Of a stretch of 64,000 nt of DNA, positions 52,201 to 61,228 are shown piece by piece. The translations under genes and the position numbers were made by a program. The stretch comes from Mycteria americana. Taxonomy: Eukaryota; Chordata; Aves; Ciconiiformes; Ciconiidae. The DNA is taken from the NCBI RefSeq assembly GCF_035582795.1, contig NC_134373.1:37170501-37234500 (forward strand), in the 5' to 3' direction. The notes beneath the pieces are model-generated. The model was not told the DNA's origin and ran no database searches. It saw nothing but the letters and a program-made list of their open reading frames with translations. The first letter of the stretch is position 1. Each line of letters opens with the position of its first letter.

Positions 52201-53747
52201 ACACAAATAGTTACTATTTTCTGCTAAACTTGAGAAGAAAAATCTGAATAACACTACTGGGACTGAGAGCTACAGGTCAGAAACTTTGAGTAGCAGCATT
52301 AATTGCTCCCTTTAAAGGATATAAAGGATCAGAGTCTTTAAGGGCTTGCCTAAAGATGAGAGCAATATTAATGCCAGTAAGTGATGATACAGCAAGACTC
52401 AAAAAGGCGGGGGGAGGTTTTTTCCTTGTTACTCCAAAATAAGACCAACATACTAGTGACTCGGGTGTTAACTGTTGGAAGTATTGCAGCATTACTTCAG
52501 TCGTGTGCTGTGTTTAATACTTTCTATTCCATTGCCACTGATGTACAGGATCAAGCTTCAAGAAATATTAACAGCAGGAGTAGATGTTGCAGTGCGTCAC
52601 TGGGTTGCCTTGGGTCGTCCACTGTAGAGATCTTTCTTCTAATTTCTTAAAATTTCACTAAGTTTCTGCTAAATTGTTATCGCAGCCTTTCGGTAAATGA
52701 TGCCACACTTGATTTTCCATCCTTGTCATCTTCAGGTTTGCATCTTTGTGTTTGCAAGTTATGCTCCGTTCTCTTAGGTGATGTTTTAATGTTGCTGACT
52801 CCTGTTAAAAAGATATGGTGGCTTAGAATATGTGAACTACCCCATGTGTGCTCCTACTGTATTGCTGAGCTCTTATCGTTAGTTCAGGCTATATTGGAAA
52901 AAGGCAAATATTGAGGGAATCAGTGATACATGACAGAACTTGCAGTTGGAATGGATTATGGTGTTTCATTGTGGCAATAATTTTTAAGAAACCTGGATTT
53001 CCACAGCTGCCTGTAGGATTCTGTATAATGATAATGAAGCGATTTCTGCATCCTTCTCTCACGAAGGTATTCAGAAGATTACTTGCACGCTTATTCATGC
53101 AAGCAAGGGTTTTGGAAATCAGAAGTTTCCCAGTGTTGCAGAAACAAATAAAAAGCTTTGTTGTGTCTACAGTTATGTTTGCAAAAGAATCTTCATTGTA
53201 AAGGCATGTGATGCTAAAAAATTTGTTGGGCTTTCCTCACTCCTGAGATGCTTTCACTACTCTTTGCCTCCCTTGCTGTGTCCTTTAGGAAAACTTCTCT
53301 TGTCTCTAGGGAATGAGGAGAGTTGTGGGGGAAGTATCATAATTTGCAAACAAGAACGTTTTTTAAATATTTAGATTGGTTTAACTTCATAGCCACAGGT
53401 GGCGGATTTTTTTTTTCTCCTGTGATTTCAGATATGCTTGCTGATGATCTATGGAAAATGATTTAGATTTGGCTTTTTCAGTTAAAAAAAAAAAAGTACT
53501 TGCCTGCTGACTGCTTTTTAGGCTAAGTTACTAGGAGCTTGCCTTCACTGGAATAGTTTTTAGAGTTTGTAAGAAAATCCTGTTGGACTATGTAATGACG
53601 TGTTTGGATTAAGTTTCCTCCCTATTGCACATTCTACAGGAAAATGTATTTTCTGTTAGTCTGGTAGATAGTTGTATAGGGTAGATTTTGTTTGCCTTTG
53701 AAACAGCAGAAGTCTCCTAGGCAATTCTATTAAATTCCAGATAATTC

Positions 53748-53788
53748 GAGGGAGGGAAGGGAGGGAGCATGCCTCCTCCCCTTTCCCT
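53748..53788. repeat. Purine tract / GCATGC / pyrimidine tract inverted repeat
   Basis: A 20-base all-purine run (53,748-53,767) and a 17-base all-pyrimidine run (53,772-53,788) flank the palindrome GCATGC. The arms are imperfectly complementary and could fold into a hairpin. It lies about 90 bases upstream of the CR1 copy 2 junction. Confidence 0.7.
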
Positions 53789-53874
53789 ACCCAACCGGCT
53801 CCTCCTCAGGCTGGGCTCGGGTGAAATGTATGTGAAGCTGATGGAAGTAGCTAAGAAACTTTTGATGCTGATCA

Positions 53875-55428
53875 TCACAAGTCTATGGGGCCTGATGAGA
53901 TCCACCCGAGAGTGTTGAAGGAGCTGGCAGATGTGCTCACCAAGCCCCTTTCCATCATTTACCAGCAGTCCTGGCTAACTGGGGAAGTCCCTGCTGACTG
54001 GAGATTGGCGAATGTGACACCCATCTTCAAGAAGGGCCGGAAGGAGGACCCGGGGAACTACAGGCCTGTCAGCCTGACCTCGGTGCCGGGGAAGCTGATG
54101 GAGCAGATCATCCTGAGTGCTATCACACGCCATGTAGAGAATAACCAGGGGATCAGGCCCAGCCAGCATGGCTTCAGGAAAGGCAGGTCCTGCTTGACCA
54201 ACCTGATCTCCTTCTATGATAAGGTGACCCGCCTAGTGGACGAGGGGAAGTCTGTGGATGTTGTCTATCTAGACTTCAGTAAAGCCTTTGACACGGTTTC
54301 CCACGGCATTCTCCTGGAGAAACTGGCTGCTCATGGCTTGGACGGGTGTACTCTTCGCTGGGTAAAGAACTGGCTGGACGGCCGGGCCCAGAGAGTGGTG
54401 GTGAATGGAGTTTACTCCGGTTGGCGGCCGGTCACAAGCGGTGTTCCCCAGGGCTCTGTGTTGGGGCCAGTTCTGTTTAACATCTTTATCAATGATCTGG
54501 ACGAAGGGATCGAGTGCACTCTCAGTAAGTTTGCAGACGACACCAAGTTGTGTGGGAGTGTTGATCTGCTGGAGGGTAGGCAGGCTCTGCAGAGGGACCT
54601 GGACAGGCTGGATGGATGGGCCAAGGTCAATTGTATGAGGTTTAACAAGGCCAAGTGCAAGGTCCTGCATTTGGGCCACAGCAACCCCATGCAACGCTAC
54701 AGGCTTGGGGAAGAGTGGCTGGAAAGCTGCCTGGCAGAGAAGGACCTGGGGGTGTTGGTTGACAGCTGCCTGAATATGAGCCAGCAGTGTGCCCAGGCGG
54801 CCAAGAAGGCCAATGGCATCCTGGCCTGTATCAAAAATAGCGTGGCCAGCAGGACTAGGGAAGTGATTGTGCCCCTGTACTCGGCACTGGTGAGGCCGCA
54901 CCTCGAATACTGTGTTCAGTTTTGGGCCCCCCACTACAAGAGGGATATTGAGGTACTGGAGCGCGTACAGAGAAGGGCAACGAAGCTGGTGAAGGGTCTG
55001 GAGCAGAAGTCTTATGAGGAGCGGCTGAGGGAGCTGGGACTGTTTAGCCTGGAGAAAAGGAGGCTGAGGGGAGACCTCATCGCTCTCTACAACTGCCTGA
55101 AAGGAGGGTGTAGAGAGGTGGGGGTCGGTCTCTTCTCCCAGGTAACAAGTGATAGGACGAGAGGAAATGGCCTCAAGTTGCGCCAGGGGAGGTTTAGACT
55201 GGATATTAGGAAATTTTTCTTCACCGAGAGGGTTATCAAGCATTGGAACAGACTGCCCAGGGAAGTGGTTGAGTCGCCATCCCTGGAGGTATTTAAAGGA
55301 CGTTTGGATGAGGTACTTAGAGACATGGTGTAGTGGTGGTTTTTGGCAGTGTTAGGTTTATGGTTGGACTCGATGATCTTAAAGGTCTTTTCCAACCTAT
55401 ATGATTCTGTGATTCTGTGATTCTGTGA
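53875..55428 (+). mobile_element. CR1 LINE retrotransposon copy 2, 5'-truncated
   Basis: About 1.55 kb of CR1 in the same orientation as copy 1, starting at TCACAAGTCTATGGGGCC, some 125 bases further 3' in the element than copy 1. It ends with the shared 3' UTR segment GGTCTTTTCCAACCTAT and three GATTCTGT octamers (55,403-55,426). CR1 tails are such octamer arrays, which prime the element-specific reverse transcription. It has no endonuclease, 5' UTR or promoter, so it is a dead-on-arrival copy. If the CpG-island gene is real, this copy is intronic and sense. Confidence 0.97.
53885..55333 (+). pseudogene. CR1 ORF2 fragment: reverse transcriptase (copy 2)
   Basis: 482 open codons run to the natural ORF2 stop. 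They align without a single indel to residues 39-520 of copy 1. By eye I count about 33 amino-acid differences. Landmarks are NYRP at 58-61, [10 protein letters not shown] at 94-103, motif [10 protein letters not shown] at 128-136, motif [11 protein letters not shown] at 186-195, the catalytic FADD box at 216-219, and [10 protein letters not shown] at 360-369. All catalytic aspartates are kept. The ATG at 53,885 is an internal Met that happens to lie near the truncation point and is not the true ORF2 start. Several residues (LEYCVQF, KSYEER, ALYNCL) differ from copies 1 and 3 together and suggest a different source subfamily. Confidence 0.95.
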
Positions 55429-56609
55429 TCTTGGATGATGTGTGGTAAGCAAAACATGAGGTTGCATACTAAAGAAGGTTAAAAACTTGTTTCCAAAGAA
55501 AAATACTTTGAACTCTAGCAATATACCCCTAGACTACATAAGTGATCTTGATTTTTGCATTTTTATGTTTATCTGTTAGTAGTTACATGAGTTCTGTAAT
55601 GATGGTGTGGGCTTGCTTATTGGATCAAGTAAGAACGAAGAAGGGAAACACTTAAGCTTGAGCTCAACTTTAAATACTTGAGGTATTTCATGATAGTAAG
55701 CATATTTTAAAAATTTTAGCTGATGGTTGGCAGCATCAAGACTTATGTCCTCAGGATGGATAGTGAAGACCCCATTAGGCAGGTGTTCAAGATTTGATGT
55801 TCTCACTGTAGACTGAATTTTTGTACTAACAATATCTGCAATTACACATTATAGAAAATATTTGCATTTTTCCTGGATTCAAATCCCCAAAAATAAATAG
55901 TTGCAGGTTGAAATACTGGCAGTCTGGCAGTGTATTTAAGCTTGCTGTGTAGATTACTATTACATTTGTTTGCTGTCTGGGGATGCAGCTAGCAGAGCTA
56001 AAAAACCTCTGAGCTGATCGTTATCAAGCTTTTAAAAGGAGTAGCGAAGTATGAGTGTCAAATTCTGTCTGAAATCTGAATATCTATTTTTTAATGTGAA
56101 CTTACCTAAAACTTTGAAAAAATAATACAGGAACTAATGCCTGACCTTGTAATTAAAACTTCACTAGTTTTTTAGGTGTTAGTTTTGTCAAGATACTTTT
56201 GCAGTGTAATGCTCTTGGTGGCAGAGCTTTTTGTATTCTCCTCGACGGATAAATGATTAATGGTCTCAACACTGCCTTCTGGATCACCTTGTAAGAGGTC
56301 TCCTTCATCAATCTGGCAAGGGGATTGTATGGCAGTTTGCACCCTAATTACAGTCCCCAGCTGGGGATGTGCTGCTTAACAGATTACTTGCAGCAGAAGT
56401 ACAGTCGGCGCAGATATAGATGACCATGGAGTTGTTTGACACTCGGGTACAAAAATTAGATTTCCTTTCTAGAAAAAAAATCCACTTCATATAAACAGTG
56501 CAACAGATAAAAATGTTTAGCTGGAATTAACTCTGTAACTTAAAGGTTTAATAATAACAGCAGTTCTGTGTTTCCCTGTTTTCATCTTTTCCCTTCCCTT
56601 CTCTTGCAG

Positions 56610-56668
56610 TCTTATAGACGAGGGCAGTATTGCAAACCAGAAATTTTATTACCAATAGAAACATTAAG
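56610..56668 (+). CDS. Candidate internal exon, 59 bp, unidentified
   Basis: A very strong acceptor precedes it: a long pyrimidine tract ending CCCTTCTCTTGCAG, with AG at 56,608-56,609. The phase-0 reading gives 19 codons plus two bases, SYRRGQYCKPEILLPIETL, up to a modest donor AAG|GTATTC (56,669). The same frame stays open to 56,730 if the donor is not used. Phase 0 agrees with the candidate exon at 44,737. Another frame (LIDEGSIANQKFYYQ) ends in a stop. I do not recognise either peptide, and the donor is weak, so this could be a decoy acceptor. Confidence 0.25.
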
Positions 56669-59349
56669 GTATTCCACAGGGCAAAACAAAAGTGATTCAA
56701 AAGGTGCTTATACAGATAATAAGTTTTAGCATTGAACAGTTTACCCAGAAGACAACAGATTATTTCTAGTGGTCTGTCATTACTGTTGGCCTTTTTTCTG
56801 GCTCATTTGTGGTGTAATGCTGCTACTCAATTAAGATGTATTTCGGTAAAAACTATGAACGACAACTGCCCTGCTTCCACCGAGCGTATTGCTAAGCATA
56901 TACGTATGTGCCTATTGCTCAGTCTGACAAATATGAGCGTGTTGCTGAGAAACAGCTTATTTAAGGACTAAGGCACGGAGGAAAACTTGCACAGCATCCA
57001 GTCAAACACAAAAGCAAAGTGCCAGTTTTGGTATTTGACAATGAGAGGATTTTGTGCTTTGGAAGGATGTAATTGCCAAGTCATTCTGCATATACATGTC
57101 AGCATTGTAGTAGGCAATATTGCCAAATCAGGTAACATTATGAATATCTTGGCAATCTGGAAAAAAACCTGATTTGTTTTTTTAATGATAAGCATTTATT
57201 TTCATGACTGTTTGAAAAATAATGTTAAAAAGTCTGAGGATCGTCTGGGCACTGATAACTTCCCACTGGGTGACATGTACTTGAAGGATAAAGGCAGTGA
57301 AAAGGGGTACCGGTAGACTGAGGCTGGAGGGAGAAAATTTGAACTATTTGTGCTTATATCCTGACGAACTAGAATGGCAGAATTGTAGGCATTAGTATTT
57401 GTGGTTAGGACAGTAGAAACCTTCAGTTGTGCAGTGGCTGCTGTGAAGGTGTGGATGTGTACGTTTGACTTTGTCTAACTTGAAAGAGGGGAAAAAAAAA
57501 AGTCAATGAAAAAGTAGTTGCATATACCTGACCTGTGGTTTGAGTGCTATGGAATGGCAGCAAGTCCTGGGAGTCTTCTCGCTATCTGTGAGCTCCACTG
57601 TCTTGGAGTGTGAACGGGAGCTGATAGGCATGTGTAAAGCAGGAGTTTATCACTGTCTTGTCCTAAGTTTGGAAGAAAATCTCCTCTGAAGTTTTTACTC
57701 CTAGAGATGGTCAGATAATGGTTTGTTATGGTGCATTTACTCTTTCTGGGTTTCCTTCCCCAAGAGAAATGGAGGAATTGACCCTAGAGTTGTTATATTA
57801 TCTGGAAATCGCATGCACTGTATGGTGAAAACACATCTGAGAGATCATTTGGAAGGTTCTGGTTTCTTTGACCCACGTTTACGATCAGCTGAAACTCACA
57901 GCTTTCCGGTATTCTGGTTCCCTTTTTGCTCCTTTGGCTTCCATCAGAAGCGAGCGGTCCTTCCATGCCTCGTCCTCTCAGCTAAAAACTGAAGGCTGGC
58001 TGTTCAACTGCTCTTTACTGTCTTGTTAAAAAGCAGATGCAGTGTTTCCTTCATATCTGCCTTTCAGGTGCAATAGCAACATGGCTTGGTGTTCATGTGA
58101 GCGTTCATCACTCTTCTGTTTGCAGAAGCAATTGCAAGCAAATGATCCAGGTCGTTGTTATTACTCATATTTTGTGGTTTTTTCCAGTTCTGCGGCTTCA
58201 GCTCCATATATGAGCTGCTTTGACACGTCATGAAACAACACATCGCGGTCTGTAGTCGTGCATATTAATTGCCAAGTGAGGCACTGCCTCTTGCTGATCT
58301 TGGTTTTCCTTTGGTGGTTCTCTCGGGTTCTGTTTCAGGACAAATGCGTTGTAGGTACTCGAGAGGAAAACATTTTCTCCTATATTATTTCAGCAAATGG
58401 AAACCCTTTTTTACTCTGGCTGAAGACTTTGTCTTGGCTGCAAGCCTGAGAGATTTAAACATTTGCTGTTCCTTTTATTGTCCAAACCTGTGCAGCATAT
58501 TTTAAGTGAGCGAGCAGTCTGTCAAGTTATTAGAAATCATTACTTTGCCACAGAGTTATTGAATGGATGTGAAAACAGGTGTTTGTCAGATTTTACCTTC
58601 TGGACTGAATATTTTTGATGTTTCGGGAACTTTTATCTGCAGTCAACCATTGTGCTTTGTGTAGGAGAAGGCTTGATTCAGATTATCTGAGCAATTGGGA
58701 GCAGAGATGTGGTTCTGTGATTCATAATTGAAATTTAGCCTTTAGATTAACTTCGTTAGTATGCTGTTGAACAAGGACAGGGTGTTAATAAACGAAAAAA
58801 TCCTTCTGGGTTTGAGCACTGAGTGCCCCAACAGGTCGTTGCAGTTCATTATGAAATTTTTATTTTTGTTGTGACAGCATTATTTTTGATTTGACCAGGC
58901 TCTTTTTGTCTTTATTCGTCAAAATTGTACAAATATTTCTGTATGGAGAGAAATAGAGAAAGGGTTTCTCTAATGTGAGGTTGAACCCAAAATTCTAGTA
59001 AAGCCACGTTTATGAGCCATTCTGAGATTAAGAAAAGGAACTTTAGAAAGTAGACTTCAGTTTCCTTTCTAACTGATAATTTAGTGTAATGAGTGAAACC
59101 TTACTTGTATTCTTAAAACACTTGACACTTTCTGGGGCAGTAGAAACTTCACAATCTGCAGTCATTAGACAGTAGGCTTGTAAATGTTTGTAAAAAATGT
59201 ACCTGTTTATCCTACTCAGATGAAAAATATTCATTTCTGGCTTCCATATTCTGATTACTTTGTAAATTCTTGATCTTGATTTTCATTGGTGTTTTTTTTT
59301 TCATCTGGATTTTCTTTAGGTCATAGTTCAGCAAAGCACTCACCAGCAC

Positions 59350-61113
59350 TTGAGCACATGTTTTGAAGTCACTTGGACTTCAGGTAGCTTATTAAAGCTG
59401 ACCTCTGTTCCCAGAGAGATGTGTTACTGTAACGCATTATATCATATAATGCATTATATAAATGCATTTAGAATCTCTATCCTTTATTGGATGCAAGGGG
59501 GAAGCATAGTGACAAAGGATGAGGAAAAGGCTGAGGTACTCGATGCCGTCTTTGCCTCAGTCTTTAATAGTAAGACCAGTTGTTCTCTGGATACCCAGCC
59601 CCCTGAGCTGGAAGACAGGGATGGGGAGCAGAATGAAGCCCCCATAATGCAAAAGGAAATGGTTAGCGACCTGCTACACCACTTAGACACACACAGGCCT
59701 ATGGGGTCGGATGGGATCCACCCAAGGGTATTGATGGAGCTGGTAGAAGTGCTCACCAAGCCGCTTTCAATCCTTTGCCAGCAGTCCTGGCTAACTGGGG
59801 AGGTTCCAGTTGACTGGAGGTTAGCAAATGTGACGCCCATCTACAAGAAGGGCCGGAAGGAGGACCTGGAGAACTACAGGCCTGTCAGCCTGACCTCGGT
59901 GCCAGGGAACGTTATGGAGCAGATCATCTTGAGTGCCATCATGCAGCACGTACAGGACAACCAGGTGATGAGGCCCAGCCAGCATGGGTTTATGAAAGGC
60001 AGGTCCTGCTCAACTAACCTGATCTATGACAAGGTGACCTGCTTAGTGAATGAGGGAGACGCTGTGGATGTTGTCTACCTAGACTTTAGTAAAGCCTTTG
60101 ACGTGGTTTCCCACAGCATTCTCCTGGAGAAACTGGCTGCTCATGGCTTGGAGGGGTGTACTCTTCACTGGGTAAAGAACTGGCTGGATGGCTGGGCCCC
60201 AAGAGTTGTGGTGAATGGACTTAAATCCAGTTGGCGGCCGGTCACAAGTGGTGTTCCCCAGGGCTCTGTGTTGGGGCCAGTTCTGTTTAATATCTTTATC
60301 AATGATCTGGATGAGGGGATCGAGTGCACCCTCAGTAAGTTTGCAGATGACACCAAGTTGTGTGGGAGTGTTGATCTGCTTGAGGGTAGGAAGGCTCTGC
60401 AGAGGGACCTGGACAGGCTGGATCGATGGGCTGAGGACAACTGTATGAGGTTTAACAAGGCCAAGTGCCAGGTCCTACACTTGGGCCACAGCAACCCCAT
60501 GCAACGCTACAGGCTTGGGGAAGAGTGGCTGGAAAGCTGCCTGGAGGAAAAGGACCTGGGGGTGTTGGTTGACAGCTGGCTGAATATGAGCCAGCAGTGT
60601 GCCCAGGTGGCCAAGAAAGCCAATGGCATCCTGGCTTGTATGAGGAATAGTGTGGCCAGCAGGACTAGGGAAGTGATGGTCCCCCTGTACTCGGCACTGG
60701 TGAGGCCACACCTCGAATGCTGTGTTCAGTTTTGGGCCCCTCACTCCAAGAGAGACATTGAGGTGCTGGAGCGTGTCCAGAGAAGGGCAACGAAGCTGGT
60801 GAAGGGTCTGGAGCACAAGTCTGATGAGGAGCGGCTGAGGGACCTGGGGTTGTTTAGCCTGGAGAAAAGGAGGCTGAGGGGAGACCTTATGGCTCTCTTC
60901 AACTGCCTGAAAGGAGGGTGTAGAGAGGTGGGTGTTGGTCTCTTCTCCCAAGTAACAAGCAATAGGACGAGAGGAAATGGCCTCAAGTTGCGCCATGGAA
61001 GGTTTAGATTGAATATGAGGAACCATTTCTTCACGGAAGGGGTTGTGAAGCATTGGAAAGGGCTTCCCAGGGAAGTGGTTGAGTCCCCATCCGTGGAGGT
61101 ATTTAAAAGATAG
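59350..61113 (+). pseudogene. CR1 ORF2 fragment: reverse transcriptase (copy 3), premature stop
   Basis: The open frame is 587 codons, but the first 48 or so are host sequence that is open by chance. CR1 protein begins near residue 49 ([12 protein letters not shown]). Landmarks are NYRP at 175-178, [10 protein letters not shown] at 211-220, motif [10 protein letters not shown] at 243-251, motif [11 protein letters not shown] at 301-310, the FADD box at 331-334 (60,340-60,351), and [10 protein letters not shown] at 475-484. Against copies 1 and 2 it has a 6-base in-frame deletion (TNLI-YDKVT lacks SF). A stop (TAG 61,111-61,113) cuts off the last 10 residues, and the ancestral stop position is still TAG at 61,141-61,143. 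The endonuclease is absent. Several private changes (WAPRVV, HSKRD) fit relaxed constraint. Confidence 0.94.
59434..59452. repeat. Perfect 9-bp inverted repeat, 1-nt loop
   Basis: GCATTATAT, a single C, then ATATAATGC. GCATTATATAAATGCATTT follows, sharing the same words. It lies about 40 bases before the CR1 copy 3 junction. Confidence 0.85.
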
Positions 61114-61228
61114 GTAGATGTGGTGCTGAGGGACATGGTGTAGTGGTGGACTTGGCAGTGCTAGGTTTCTGGTTGGACTTCATGATCTTAAAGGTCTTTT
61201 CCAATGTAAATGATTGTATAATTCTATG
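59490..61228 (+). mobile_element. CR1 LINE retrotransposon copy 3, 5'-truncated and older
   Basis: The longest of the three copies, about 1.74 kb, begins in the ORF2 linker ([16 protein letters not shown]) upstream of where copy 1 starts. It is in the same + orientation. The 3' UTR (GACTTCATGATCTTAAAGGT) and the tail (ATGATTGTATAATTCTATG) are degraded compared with copies 1 and 2, indicating an older insertion. The 5' boundary is estimated from where the translation becomes CR1-like and could be off by some tens of bases. Confidence 0.95.

Larger units (their letters stand above)
44800..53874 (+). other. Presumed intronic DNA
   Basis: No gene is recognised. Notable simple sequences are long T runs near 48,675 and 49,186 (the latter running into a TG dinucleotide repeat at 49,201-49,213), an AATAAA followed by A12 at 47,071-47,103, a spaced pair of similar AT-rich segments at 51,217-51,266, and a purine/pyrimidine inverted tract at 53,748-53,788. 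Open frames of up to 241 codons on the minus strand near 45.6-46.3 kb have no recognisable domain. Confidence 0.5.
55429..59489 (+). other. Presumed intronic DNA between CR1 copies 2 and 3
   Basis: AT-rich sequence without recognised genes except one exon-like segment at 56,610-56,668. A perfect 9-bp hairpin at 59,434-59,452 lies just before CR1 copy 3. Open frames are under 100 codons. Confidence 0.5.

Noticed and set aside
54269-55243. 324-codon minus-strand ORF
   Set aside because: It is the antisense shadow of the CR1 copy 2 RT frame.
59350-59489. N-terminal extension of the CR1 copy 3 frame
   Set aside because: It is not CR1-like, and it includes the AT-rich palindrome. It is open by chance and is not evidence of a fusion protein.
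60475-61053. 192-codon minus-strand ORF
   Set aside because: It is the antisense shadow of CR1 copy 3.
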